A stretch of 64,000 nt of DNA from Amphibalanus amphitrite (lineage: Eukaryota > Arthropoda > Thecostraca > Balanomorpha > Balanidae): contig NW_024882913.1 in assembly GCF_019059575.1 (NCBI RefSeq), positions 106,840 through 170,839 on the forward strand, written 5' to 3'. Each line of letters begins with the position of its first letter. Position 1 is the first letter of the stretch. Position numbers and translations under genes: made by a program. This document shows, piece after piece, positions 45,221-57,164 of the stretch. Under the pieces are notes generated by a model. That model saw only the letters and a list, made by a program, of their open reading frames with translations, searched no databases and was not told the origin of the DNA.

Positions 45221-45719
45221 TTAACCGTAAAGCCATATTTTCATACATAGCTATTCACCACTAAGCCACAATGTCACCGAATACAAAACTAAATAAAGCA
45301 CCTTCTTGAGAGTGCATAATACTGCTATATAAAGTGGCAACCTGATCCAATGATAGTAAGATTTGATCGCCTAGCAACGCCAAAAGACATTCGGCGCCAA
45401 ACCGGTTTACTGATGGCCTCAAGGCCCTCACTTGTTACCTAATGTCTAATTAAGACATGTTTAGCTTGTAGGTACAGATGGTGCAGAACGTCGATTTGGT
45501 GGGCATTATACACGTGACAGTCGTTCTGTCTTCCGGTCTACCATACAAAGAAAAACTCCAGATATTAAACAATCTAAAAATTATTTACAAAGTTGCATGT
45601 TTTATTGAGTACATTGCGAAGATCTCCAAAAGCCGGCACTAACAATGATAACTGAACAAATTACACAACATGTGACCACTGGCTTGTAAGAATCGTTATT
45701 TTAAATCACTTGGTGTTAC
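45221..45719. other. Intergenic DNA downstream of peptide gene 3
   Basis: Contains the likely polyadenylation signal of gene 3 (complement of TTTATT at 45601-45606). A plus-strand TATATAAAG near 45325 has no coding exon after it. Confidence 0.5.
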
Positions 45720-46411
45720 TTATCCGTAAAATATACGTCCGCCACCAAACTGGTTGCTGGTGGCCTGGTTGTTGGCGAACTGCTTGTTTCCGAAGAATCC
45801 GCTGGTCTGACCGACGTTGCTACTAGCTGAGTTGTATGATGATCCACCGCGGTTTGCAGAACCCTGAAGGCAGGAGGTGGCTTGTGAATGATTATGGATT
45901 CAACAGAGCTGAGGAATACGATGCGTCTATGAAGCGATGTGAATTATGAAATGAGTTGAACATAGCTCTATGAAGGCGTCTGAACTTGTCGATCGTTTTT
46001 TCGTTGCCCTTGCATGGAAGGAAAATTGAGTAGCTTTACCTAAAACTTTATGTTTTAATTACACAACAGCGCACAAGCAACCGAAATCAGAGTTCTTGGA
46101 CATTGAAGATTTTTTTTTAGGGAGTATGCGGTGGCCTTAACAATGTTCAAAGCCACCTGTCGGAATCCGCTAAGGATTGTTGGTTACCACGTCGTTTGTT
46201 TTCAGTTACTGTAAATCACAGATTCCGAACTTACGCTCGCGAAGGCGTTACTGTTCTGGATCTGGCTGTTTCCGAAAAACCCCTGGTTCTGTCCCTGGGT
46301 ACTGGAAGCTCCAGCATTGCCGGTCGCGCTGCCACCGCGGCCAAATCCGAATCCAAACGGTTTGGCGCTCACCACCGCCACCAGGCAGAGAAGAACCACG
46401 GCCGTCCTCAT
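45720..46411 (-). CDS. Secreted Gly/Asn/Ser-rich peptide 3 (2 coding exons)
   Basis: Minus strand, exons 46235-46411 and 45720-45863, 106 residues. MRTAVVLLCLVAVVSA is the signal peptide; the mature chain starts KPFGFGFGRGGS, a variant of the RPQF start. It continues ASSTQGQNQGFFGNSQIQNS. The acceptor lies two bases before the ATG (TTTCAG/TG). Donor AGC/GTAAGT and acceptor CTTCAG/GGT keep phase 0. The last exon starts GSANRGGSSYNS, carries SSNVGQTSGFFGNKQFANNQ and ends QFGGGRIFYG. Close relative of gene 2 without its glycine-rich expansion. Function unknown. Confidence 0.84.
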
Positions 46412-46843
46412 CACTGAAACCGGGAAGCAATGGTGAACAGTGGGCGGTAGCGGAACAATGCGTCATAACAAATAACTCTTTTGGATCACCATACTATGAG
46501 AATAGTGGAAGGCTAAAATAAATTCAAAAGATCAAACATACAAAACAAAAATGTTCAGAGCGCAGATATGGGGACGATGAAATGTACCCAAGCTGTTTCC
46601 TTTCAGGAGTGTAACTTGAAATGATGAGATGCCCAGCCTTAAACCTAACTATTGTTTTTGCCACTTGTTCAGTTTTGGTTCGTTCTTTGTCCAGTCTTTT
46701 ACAGAGATAACTTTTGGAGGAAAATGTGAAAATGAGAAAACAAGCTAACGTTTCACTGTATTCCGTATATAAAACAAAATTTATAATAGGCAGAGTAGCG
46801 TGAGTAACCTTGAGAACCCTTCCCCGCTCCGGAGCCAACTTAC

Positions 46844-46958
46844 CTGTATGTTAGGGGTGCTTTTGCTTGTTATTTTCTCGTCAGTTCCTCTTACTATCTC
46901 ACCGTCTCCCGATTCTGCGTTGCACTGTTCCTCACGCACATTTCTCTGCGTTTATATA
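46844..46958 (-). promoter_or_regulatory. TATA box and non-coding exon 1 of peptide gene 3
   Basis: On the minus strand CTATATAAACGC (46951-46958 for the TATA) is followed by an exon ending at 46844 before GTAAGT (complement at 46838-46843). The first intron reaches to the acceptor next to the ATG at 46411. Confidence 0.65.
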
Positions 46959-47278
46959 GGGGAGCGGTCGGGTGTGCCGATCTCTCGTCCAAGCCGGTTT
47001 TCCCTAGATCCGCAATGACAATTAGACAAGACAAACAATTGGATAATGAGTCACCTACATGTGTTCTGCACGTACAGAGAATGATAGACAGCTATAATTG
47101 GTGAGCGAGGGAGCGGGGAAACCAGACCTGCCGAACTGGCTTGGGAATTCCCTTATCTTGTGGCTTTATCAATGCTGCGGCTTGGTAGAGGCGCATTGTT
47201 CAGCTGAGTGGCATCTGTGCTCTTTTGCGGTGATTTGGTCGTGTCGCGTAGTTTGTTGGCTAATTATTGCGTCGAATC

Positions 47279-47383
<105 letters not shown>

Positions 47384-47439
47384 CGGTGCTGTCGAAACAG
47401 CCCCCCCCCCGCCCCTCGACAACATAAAAATGAAGCGAT

Positions 47440-47794
47440 TAGTGGTGTCAGTTTCAGAAAATGTATGTCCAAAGTCCGTCCAGAGTCCAAGAATTACGTC
47501 GACTGTCCGTCCAAAAATGTTCAAGCCAGCCATTTCTCCAAAGGTGCCCGACACCTACGCAATAGTTAACATTCAACACTGTTCTTCAGTTTCCTTTTAA
47601 CGTACTATTACCACGTCAAAAATGTGTATCATATCGAAAGTTGAGCTTTCAATTGATTACTTTGTAAAAATGCTGATGTGTAGCGAGTGATTGTCCAATG
47701 TCGTCCAAAGCCTGCTGTCATTGTCTAACCAAATTCCGAGTTGGACATTGCACGAAATCGGAATTCCGAAGGTTCAAGTTCCATTGACACCATA
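47440..47794. mobile_element. hAT-like MITE, TAGTGGTGTC family (copy 2)
   Basis: A 355-bp element with a perfect 8-bp duplication GAAGCGAT at 47432-47439 and 47795-47802. Ends are TAGTGGTGTCA and the complement of TGACACCATA. Inverted relative of 4328-4699, sharing TTGGACA-type motifs. Confidence 0.87.
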
Positions 47795-47802
47795 GAAGCG
47801 AT

Positions 47803-48475
47803 TAAATCATGTCATCACAATTCTAGGGCTCAGATGGATCCCAGCCCCAACAATCGGGTGTTACTCGGTACTTGATCTCGTTACGAGCAGACGCCTGTTT
47901 TTTTCCGCAAGATCAGTAGCCGAACGTCCTATCGTTTTATTCCTATACATGAGCCGCTGTAAAAACGCCAAAACGGGCGACGATCAAGGACAATGCATCA
48001 AATTCCCGTCATTATTCGTGTGTACGAGTACGTACATCTTTGAAGGCTGTGCAATATTTTGCAAGTGGTCGGTAGCAGTAATATGTACGTAAATTTATGG
48101 AATTAGAAATGGGAACTATGCATTTACATTTCATTCTCAAAATTGTATGGCTTCTTTGATCCTCGTAACAAACATAAATTCTTATATAATACTGCATCCT
48201 TACCTTATACCTGTTGACCTTTGTTACCCGGTCTCCAGACGCCAAACCAGTATAGGACTTTGTGACAGGCGACTTATCTCCCGGTCTATAAACCACTGAT
48301 TGGCATGGGGTTGCTACCATCACATCCTGATGCCTAGAACAGAAACGGACCCACAATACTTGTCTCATTGGGCAGTGAAGTGATAAATGATGAATGATGA
48401 TGCTCCCAACATTTTGTGATAAGCGATTTGACGATCCATGGATACATATTTTATTATCTTATGGCTATGTACATA
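47803..48475. other. Intergenic DNA without recognised feature
   Basis: No gene or repeat recognised in this stretch. Confidence 0.4.
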
Positions 48476-48479
48476 TTAA

Positions 48480-49364
48480 CCCTCGCCGGCATAGGGCGGT
48501 TGATGCAACCCCCCTAAGGTTTTTCGCAAATAACTCGCGTAAAAAGCGGCCGATCACAACGAAATTTTCAGCACCTTCGCATTGATCAATTTTACACTTA
48601 CCCTGAAAATTTCATGACCGTGACCCAAATGACCTTTGACCTGTGACCTTTTTCCGAGACCATGTTTGGCCGGAATCGCGATTCGGCGTATGTCGGCTCG
48701 CATTAGCCGCGCGTTTGCAAGCTTTTCGTGGTTTCAAACGTTCAAACATGTGATTTGATGTTGCTCGCATGCATAATGGTGGGTGTCAAGGTCACCTGAA
48801 GGTCAGGTCAAGTCATTGACCTTTTGTGACCTCGGTTCACTTTTTCGAGTTTTACATGTTTCTAGGCTAGTTTTTGGAGCTGATTTCGAATTTAGCAGCC
48901 ATTTGAACATTTACGAATTAGTTTTGGTGCCTTCATAACATGTTACGAAGCTGTCAGAGGCGGATGACAGGTACTACGAATACCCGTCATGACCCCTACC
49001 GGTTGACCTGACCTGACCTGACCCGACCTGGTCTATTAATGACATCATCTGTGATCAAAACTAACACGATATTCGTGATCAGCACCCCGGAAAACCCCAA
49101 AGCATTCACACTTACGACTTTCTAACAGGTCCCGATATTCCCGATTTTGGGTCATTGACCTGACTTGGAAGGTCAACCGATGACCTAGGAACTTATAATT
49201 GAGTACCATCGGCTTCCTCTCGTGACGGGCAACACGCTCGTTTTTTTTCCGCGAAGCTCTAGCTCTATCGGGGGCCAAACGCGAGGGGGGGGGGTCGTAC
49301 CATCCCCCCCCCACACACACACTTGTGCCGTCGAAGGACTCAAAATGGCCTGTGCCGGCGAGGA
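48480..49364. mobile_element. TTAA-flanked piggyBac-like MITE, loop type TCGTACCAT
   Basis: TTAA at 48476-48479 and 49365-49368. Ends CCCTCGCCGGCA and the complement of TGCCGGCGAGGA; the last base before TTAA is mutated. The right hairpin is G-run, TCGTACCAT, C-run; the left is eroded (GGTTGATGCAACCCCCC). Repeated GACCTGACCTGACCTGACC around 49005-49030. Confidence 0.8.
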
Positions 49365-50190
49365 TTAAAATGTATGCTTCACATATCCTGGCCCCAGCTC
49401 TATAGCCCTGCGCCATCGAGGATGCAAAATTAAAAACTTGCAATGGTTTTCAGTTTTTATTCAGCTAAAATAACAACCTTTTAGACATTTTCGAGCAACT
49501 CTTCTTCTTACTTTACTACGTTTTGTTCCGCACATGTAACATACCAACTGAGCAATGGATTCAGATGTTTCCAGACTTGATCTGTGCAAAGATGCTATGC
49601 CGACGCCCGACACTATGACTCGCTCAGCACAACTTCTTGTTCATTTGCCATCGATTCTCACAATTACCATACAATTACCATCGATTTTCTTTCCGTTCTC
49701 TTATTCGACATTTTTTGTTGTAAGTTTTTTCGTGTGAGTTGTTCTACATTTACTTATTTACATTTTTTTTTGTGTGAGTTGCAGTGTAACACACAAAAGT
49801 TTAACTGTGTGTTCCTGTCCAGTCATGGTGTACATAGTTTTACCGAATGACACTAGTTTTACCACATGTATGTTCACAACTCTGCACAGAACATTTGGGC
49901 CAGCGTTTCAATTGAGTGTAATTCAAAATTAGCGCTGAATAATTTGCTATCAGTGGAAGTTAAATATATCTAGGCTGTGAAACGACGGTAAGTGTTTGGA
50001 ACACACCACTCTGCTAGCATTGAAATCCGTTCTAGTGGTGTGTTGCTGCTAACGACAGCCATATTCGGCGTTAAAATAATCCAGTCCCGTTGTTTGCATG
50101 TTATGACAGACAAAACCGTCCATGAGGGAAAACCCTTCAGCCATGTGATCATGATTCTGAGCATGTTTCTGTATTTATCAGAGCACAGCG

Positions 50191-52752
50191 CTAGCCTGTG
50201 AACTGGTTGCTAAAGGCGCCGGTATTGCCGAATTGTTGAGCTCCTCCGAAGGGTCCGATGCCCTGGGAAAGAGTGGCAGTGCCTTGACTGAGGTTTGATC
50301 CGCCGTTGAATGCGCCTCCCTGAAAGAAGAATTGGCGTAAGAATAAGAAATAATACAGACACCTCAGGTCAGGTCACCTCCAATATATAAGAACGATACT
50401 GCAGGGACGAAATGAGCTAGCAAAGAAAGTAATCGAAATAGAGCTTGAAACTTGAAAGGAAAGAAAGCAAATGGGCAGGCAACCGATAAGTAGATCTGGG
50501 ATTTATCTTTTTTTTAATAAAGTTTTTTTAATAGTTTTTAATAATTTTATTTATTTAATAAAGGAGCTGAACTAATTTAACTAAAAAAAAAGTGGCTAAA
50601 CCATGACGTAGATTGGTAACAAAAAGGGCAGTCTAAATAAAATTTTAATTTTAGCATGAATTCCTCACTGAAAAAAATCACAACTTCCGAATAAACAGTT
50701 GAAAATTGACAGTTTTCGGAATAATAGTACATACACATTAGAGTTGCAAAATTTCCCCCAAAGGTTGCTACCGGCACCGCCCCGCCCCACAAAAATTTTC
50801 TGGGATACCGGCATGCTACCACGACCCAAGCAAAAACACCACCAAATTACCGGCATACCAAAAAACCTGCAATGTTGATTCTAGCTTACCCCTACAAGAG
50901 ATGCCACACTTTGGCAATTTCAGTGCCCATCCCAGTTCCCACCCAGCAGCCACCCAATGTCCAACCTAACTACGAACAGGATGATTTTGGCTCAGTTGGC
51001 CCCACAAATACCCACAATTTTGAAACTCAGTTCCAGTCTATAACTGTTAAAATATCACGTGTAATCAAAGAGGTATTGCCTACAAAAAAGCAGTAAGTAA
51101 AAAGCATAAAAAAGCAATGACAAGAACTTAAATCACTGCATTGTTTCTGAAGACTGGACAGTTCAAGTTAGCAGTAATCACATTAACATTTCAGAGGTGT
51201 TCTACTATTCCACATTGTCCTAAAATGTTGCAGGAACCTACCAACCAAAATCAAATTTTGAAATCTAGATGGCCACAACATAAAAAGTACCTACAGATTC
51301 GGCCATGTGCCTGAGGAAGCGAGATCAACACCTTTTTTCCTTTTCGCCATGGCTTGCTGGCTCATGAATAAGATACGAATCATTTGAAAAATGTGAAAAA
51401 CTCACTTGTCCTGAGAACAGTCATCAAATAATATGCATAAAAACGATATAATATCCGCTTTCTCGAAGAATCTTCCTCTCCAAACACAAGGTTATCAACG
51501 GTTATCAACTATCAAAGATTTCGAAACAGCTGCGCCATAATAACAGATACTTTTAACCAGCTGATTAAATTGCTGCAAAAAAAGTTTCTGAACTGTAGCA
51601 AACTGCCTGATAAATGATTTGTTGATGTAAATGATCCAAAACGATATTGAATTCTGATGTAATCAACATTGTGAGTTTAGTTCACTACAAGAAAATGCAT
51701 TCTCTTTCAGGAATTAAACCAAAAAGGCATACGAATAAATATTACGTCATCATCTTACATCCTTCCATCAGGGGAGAGAAGATCTTTTAGGTCAATCCTT
51801 GGTTCCCCTGTTATTCTGCGCCACTTTGTTTATTTTGTATGCATATTGTGTTTTGTTGTAAAGATGAGACAAAATGCCAGTTTATTTGATTTTCATTTCA
51901 TTTTTGGGACCAAAGTCAGGCTCAGGGCTACCTAATACCTGCCTTTTCAGCTGGATTTTCAGTGTCAAATACTTTGTAGAGTATCTCAGACCACATCTCA
52001 GGACTCAAGGCCAGTTCCCAAACAATGTGTTTTGTGGTGTTTTGATTTTGCCTTTTCCTCTAGGGAACGTTGTCATGAACATTTATTTATTTTGTTGTAT
52101 TTTACCTATTACATACCATTAGACTTACTGATTGATCGAGCTTTTGCAGCATGAATAAGTATTGGTATTCTTCCATTTATTGACCACAGTAGATTCTTGA
52201 CAATCCTAATTATAACGAAACCTGTGAATCGCTGAGAGTGAGGTCCATGTGTTATCCCTACCCTTAGCAATGTAACTTCTACCACAAAATGTATTTTGCA
52301 GTGGCTAATATTGCTGTTATTATAATTTGATGGCCTCTTAGTGCCCAAAGTTTAAACCATATGCTGATATTTTCTATTTTTGTGCAAAATCAAAAATACC
52401 GGCATGCTACCGGCAGGACATGCCAGATACCACGAAAAAACCTGCGGTAGTGAAAATTTACCGGCATGCCGGTAGTGCGGTAGGGAAACTTTGCAACTCT
52501 AATACACATGCATTTCCATCCCAAGGAATGTACCAGAGGAATGCTTGAGAAAGGACACGTCCCATTATTTACCTGGGCGGTAGTACCCAGCTGTTGAATT
52601 TGGGTGGTGGAGCCAAAGAGGCCCTGGGTCTGTGCCTGGATGCCGTTGGCCCCGGCGCTGCCAAAGGCGCTGGGTCTACCAAATCCTGGAATGAACTGAG
52701 GCCTTGCCGAGGCGACGGCAACCAGACAGACCAAAACCAGGGTAGTCTTCAT
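50191..52752 (-). CDS. Secreted Gly/Gln/Asn-rich peptide 4 (2 coding exons, transposon-swollen introns)
   Basis: Minus strand, exons 52573-52752 and 50191-50319, 102 residues. MKTTLVLVCLVAVASA is the signal peptide; the mature chain starts RPQFIPGFGRPSAFGS and contains GIQAQTQGLFGS. The acceptor is TTTCAG/CT before the ATG. Donor CAG/GTAAAT and acceptor TTTCAG/GGA keep phase 0. The last exon, GGAFNGGSNLSQG...GIGPFGGAQQFG, ends NTGAFSNQFTG. The SNVGQ core is replaced by SNLSQ. The coding intron (2.25 kb) contains a whole hAT element and the 5' UTR intron a TTAA MITE; neither touches an exon. Function unknown. Confidence 0.82.
50739..52501. mobile_element. hAT-type element in the intron of peptide gene 4
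   Basis: A 1763-bp element with exact 8-bp duplication ATACACAT (50731-50738, 52502-52509) and inverted ends TAGAGTTGCAAAATTTCCC and GGGAAACTTTGCAACTCTA. Both ends carry the subterminal repeat ACCGGCAT. A 74-codon frame at 50872 has no transposase signature, so the copy is non-autonomous. Confidence 0.88.
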
Positions 52753-53007
52753 AGCTGAAATAGAACGATCGATTAGCATTATGACATGGGTAACGCGGAT
52801 TACTGGTACTTTGCACATTGAAAACTGTGGTTAAACTGGTGACCTCTGTTCAATTTTCTGATTTTGATAGGCATCCAAGCATAGGAAGACGTTTTGGAAA
52901 CCATTCGATGCCTTTGGTCTGTTAAAATTCTTAACTATCACAACTTTCACAATTGCATGTAGTTCCTGTCTTTTCGGTGGACGTTTTGATTAAAAATTCC
53001 GCATTAA

Positions 53008-54201
53008 CCCGCGCCCGGCTGGGGGTCCTGGATTTCCACGCCCTGCTGGGGGGGGGGGGTGTTTGAACACCCCCCCTTCTAACTCGGCTCCTGGGCCACG
53101 CAGCGATACGCGGAAGGCGGCGTTCGAAAGAGCGTCAAAAATAATGAGGAAATCACTTCGGTCAATTTTTTGGTCAGGTCAAAGGTCAGGTCACCAGAGG
53201 TCATTGAAGGCAAAATTTCGCCGATTTCCAGGTCGAATGTCGACAATTTCCAAGAAGCCAACGCATAACTCGGGAACCAATAGAGCTACAGCGCCGCGGA
53301 AAAGCGCATTCGATAGCCCTATTAACGCCCTTTCTGAGTAATTGTCTCAGATATGACCTAACGTCAACGGTTTTGCCTGCAGGGGGCAAAAACTGCAAAA
53401 ATAGCCGATTTTTTCGGAAACAGTTTTTCTGCAATAACTTTTGACCCAAGCCTTGTACGAGCTTACTTTTACCGGCATCGTGTTCCTCTCGTCAAGACGC
53501 ATCGAATGAACTATAACTTGACCTTGAAAGGTCAACTTGAAAATTTGACCTCAGGTCAAGGTCATGACCTGACCGGGAAGGGTCATGTTGCATATCAGTC
53601 GATCCGTATCGTCGAGCTGAACACATCTCAGGCGTTTTCATCGCTCTAACATGCCTCTATCAAAAGTTATTTGCGAAAAACTGTTAAATACCATTCGTGA
53701 CCTAAGATGACCTCAGGGCATAAACAGGGGTCACGGACACCATTTTCATGTTCAGTGTGTCTAAACCACTTGTAATTCAGTGTTTGGGAGTGTTTATAAT
53801 GTCTTTCGTCCAAAAGAGGCGCATTTCAATTTTCTCCCATTGACTTATAATGGGGAGGTCGCAAAATTGACCTGACCTTAGGTCATCGATATCAAAATTC
53901 TGAGATATACATTTTGTACATGCTATTGCTCTTAGCAATCGCTGAAAGTTTCAAAGCGATCGGTCACTCGGTGTAGCTATGACAGACATTGAAACTTTTT
54001 ATGAGGTGAGGTCACTTCAAGTGACCTGGTGACCTGACCTTGAATGACCTTGGTTTGAAATTTTCACAACATGTGTAGAATTGATGTATGATAAGGTATA
54101 CCAAAAACGGCGGCGCTCCGCGCCGCCGTTTTTGAGATATTCGCGAAAAACCACAAGGGGGGGGGGTGTTCAAACACCCCCCCCCCCCAGCAGGGCGCGG
54201 G
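53008..54201. mobile_element. TTAA-flanked piggyBac-like MITE, loop type TGTTTGAACA, in 5' UTR intron of gene 4
   Basis: TTAA at 53004-53007 and 54202-54205. Ends CCCGCGCCCGGCTGGGG and the complement of CAGCAGGGCGCGGG. A perfect G-run/TGTTTGAACA/C-run hairpin occurs at both ends. The right-end GC hairpin is GGCGGCGCTCCGCGCCGCC. AGGTCA half-sites are many (53176-53205, 53515-53580, 54005-54050). The right half recurs at 63275-63793. Confidence 0.87.
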
Positions 54202-54377
54202 TTAATAGTCTCAGAACTTATAATTGAAACATTTCGTCAATCCGAAACAGAAGTTATCATTGCTTCAGAAAATTATAAAATACCTAATCCTTACAGCAAC
54301 AAGTGGCAACAACATATTTCAAAAACGGATATAATGATCTTCATAATTCATGCGAGCAGCGTTTCACTAAATCTCAC

Positions 54378-54460
54378 CTGCAAACTGAGGTCGAAGTGGT
54401 CTTTTCACTGAGGTGCCTTGTTCGTAACTGATGTAGCCACACGGAGCCTCTCCTTTATAT
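54378..54460 (-). promoter_or_regulatory. TATA box, CCAAT motif and non-coding exon 1 of peptide gene 4
   Basis: On the minus strand GCCAATCAG is followed at once by ATATAAAGGAGAGGC (54454-54460 for the TATA). The exon ends at 54378 (TTTGCAG/GTGAG). The ATATAAAGGAGAGGC string is shared with gene 5. Confidence 0.68.
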
Positions 54461-54899
54461 CTGATTGGCAGGTTTTGCGATTGTTTACCAAGGATTACAC
54501 ATGGATGCTGCGGTTTTTCTCTGGTGAGTCGCATTGTCAACTGGCCCATGGATTATTGACTAATCGTGCAGAACTCTGCAAACTCAAGGCTTGCAGCCCG
54601 CAGGTCGCATTGGTGAAGACTATGAACTGGAAATTTGACTGGACTGGAAGCGCTCAACTACACACAGGTTTGGGGTTTTTCCGCAATCTGAGCTGGCAGA
54701 TGCCGCTTCTGATGAATCGTCGAACGCCTAATCAGCCCGTCAAACGACGATAGATGCTGCAGCCTGTCACAATGTCCGAAGCATTCGTGAGGTTGTCTGC
54801 TATGATTGGGCGCACGCCGGCTTGCGGGCTTTGTTGAAGTCGTAAGAATTGATTCCCACTTTGGGGTAGATTTCATAAAAAAAAAATCTTCAAAAATTA

Positions 54900-55415
54900 C
54901 AGATCACTCAGGTCAGGACAGGTCAAAGCCATTCAGGCCACGAAGCTGATCGATTGAGGCCAGGTCGCATAACATTTGATTCGGCAGCTCTTCCTGATTC
55001 CATTGGTGTTTTGTTTCGACTTGCTAGCTCAGTTTGATGGGAAGTTATTGACGAAAAAAACTCAAATGTCCTTAGTGACGTCATAAAATGCAAACCCTAA
55101 ACAGAAAAACTTGCAAGATGTGTATGTACTCACGATTATATATGCATTATGTCGCTTCAAAATCATTATACCCACTAAAAAAGTTTCCATAGTTCCCTAT
55201 TGATTTATACATAGTTAACATGAATCGTGATTGTGATCGTGACACGTGATCGACCTGACCTCAGATGACCCTAAAAAAAAATCCGAAGTGTATAGGTTGT
55301 GAGGCCATGGAAGGCTAGTAGGCCCCGAAAAAAAATCATCTCCCTGTGAAAGGCACTGAGTGCGTTGCGAAATAGCGACATTTTAGGACCGTGCAGCCGG
55401 GGAGGGTTCAACGCA
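54900..55415. mobile_element. Degenerate AGGTCA-bearing TTAA-type element
   Basis: Contains CAGGTCAGGACAGGTCAAAG near 54908, TGATCGACCTGACCTCAG near 55248, and a right end GCCGGGGAGGGTTCAAC resembling an eroded terminus. No intact ends. Confidence 0.45.
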
Positions 55416-56004
55416 TCAATGCCTGTTCTTTTAAAAATCCGCAGACATTCTGTTCATTGCGAAATGGCTTTATTTGAGTGAATGTGCTTTGATGTCTTCG
55501 CGTCTTAACAGCGATAAACGTTTCGTAAATTGTTAATCAAAGAATGCAGATTAGAAGACCATGCACTTAGACATATTTCAAAATGATCTTCTCAGCCGCA
55601 TTCACTAAAGCATATTAATTGATCATGAAATGTCTCTCCATTGCAAAACAGTGAGTTTTGACCTTTCCAACCTTAGTTATATTCACTTCACACGCCCAAG
55701 ACAATAAATAAACATGATCTCAGTCAAGTAACAGAGCGGACGCTTTGAAGGATGATAGGTATGACTGTGATGAAACACACGGACACTGTTGACCGCCAGG
55801 AACGCAAGACAGCTGAAATCCAGCAAAGAAAAACAACATGTTTCTTTAAGCAAACACTCCAGTACGTTATTGTAGAAGAGTCGGAGCAGCACATATTGTA
55901 TCAGGCTTTTCATTATGAACAACAACGAGAAATTCACTCAGTAAAAGACGTTTTATGATGTTGCTGAATTCTGAATTCCGATTCACTGATGGACCAGTGC
56001 GGAC
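55416..56004. other. Intergenic DNA downstream of peptide gene 5
   Basis: No gene recognised; short frames at 55.7-55.95 kb overlap on both strands and lack domains. Confidence 0.4.
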
Positions 56005-56554
56005 TTAGCCTCCGAACTGGTTACTGAAGGCATTGTTGCTGCTGAACTGCTGTGGCCCGAACAGTCCAAAGCTCTGGCCGACGTTGCTATTAGCGCTGTT
56101 AAAAGAAGCGCCACCGTTGAATGCGTTGCCCTGAAATGAGGCGGATGGTTTCAGACAGAATTACAACATCGAAATCATTGTGGAGGAACAATCTGAACAG
56201 TTTTTTATTGCACCCTGCAGGCGCATTTCGCTCATCCATTGCAAACTAGGCATATCATTGGGGTAGGCATTACTAGAATCTACATGTCATATTTGAATGA
56301 CCACTGTCAAAATGATTGTTGAAAATCCTCAGTATCTGTATGGATAGAGACGCCTTTTCGCAACTTACATTGGCAAAGGCGCTGCTTTGCTGCACCTGGC
56401 TGTTGCCGAACGGCCCCTGGTTCAGCCCCTGGACGCTGTTGGCTCCGGTGTTGCCGTTAGCTCCTCCAAACGGGCTGCCGAATCCTGAAAATCCGAACTG
56501 GGGCCTTGCCGAAGCAGCAGCCACAAGACAGACCAGAACCAGGGTAGCCTTCAT
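56005..56554 (-). CDS. Secreted Gly/Asn/Ser-rich peptide 5 (2 coding exons)
   Basis: Minus strand, exons 56369-56554 and 56005-56130, 103 residues. MKATLVLVCLVAAASA is the signal peptide; the mature chain starts RPQFGFSGFGSPFGG and contains NSVQGLNQGPFGNSQVQ. Acceptor TTTCAG/CT before the ATG and donor AAT/GTAAGT; acceptor ATTTCAG/GGC keeps phase 0. The last exon starts GNAFNGGASFNS, has NSNVGQSFGLFGPQQFSSN and ends AFSNQFGG. Exon 2 is closest to gene 4 (MKxTLVLVCLVA, shared promoter string); exon 3 is closest to genes 2 and 3. Function unknown. Confidence 0.85.
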
Positions 56555-57025
56555 AGCTGAAAGTGAAAAAGAACGTTTTATGCAGTCCATTTGTGTTGCT
56601 GTAATAGCATGCGCTTACACCTGCAAAGGGTTTCAGCACTTACACTAAGAAATTAGGTTCTTCTGGACATAATCATCACTGTAAATCCTTCATTTCTAAC
56701 CATTTTCTTTTTGCTATGGATAAATTCGCTAGTGCCTGTTATATTTGAATGTCCTGCAAAGAGCAAGTTTAGCTGAAGCAGTTCAAGCTAATGTTTAATG
56801 CATATTCACTTCACTGTTATCCACTGACGAAAGACACATCAAAAGTTGGTACTGTTTTACAAAACAACTGTTTATATACAATTGCCAGGATGCCTTTTCC
56901 AAGTGTTATACGTTTTTGGACATAAAGAGATGTAACTCTTACGTATAAGCACATAGGAAAGAAAACATTGAATTAAACATAGCATTTATGAAGTTCCTCT
57001 CGCAGCAAAGCAAAACGGTTCTCAC

Positions 57026-57102
57026 CTGTTTACTCTGAGGTCTTCTGACTGAGTGAGCTGGTCCTAGAATGATTCTCACAACGAACGGCCTCTCCTTTAT
57101 AT
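57026..57102 (-). promoter_or_regulatory. TATA box and non-coding exon 1 of peptide gene 5
   Basis: On the minus strand ATATAAAGGAGAGGC (57096-57102 for the TATA) precedes an exon ending at 57026 before GTGAGA. A TTAA-type MITE begins only about 60 bp upstream, so it lies in the proximal promoter. Confidence 0.7.
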
Positions 57103-57164
57103 TCGAGCGACCTAGAGCGTCCACGGACTTACCCAGATCTAGCCCGGCGGCCGCTGGGCCTCCG

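Noticed and set aside
50872..51096. 74-codon frame in the hAT element of gene 4's intron
   Set aside because: Has an ATG but none of the hAT transposase motifs; probably chance.
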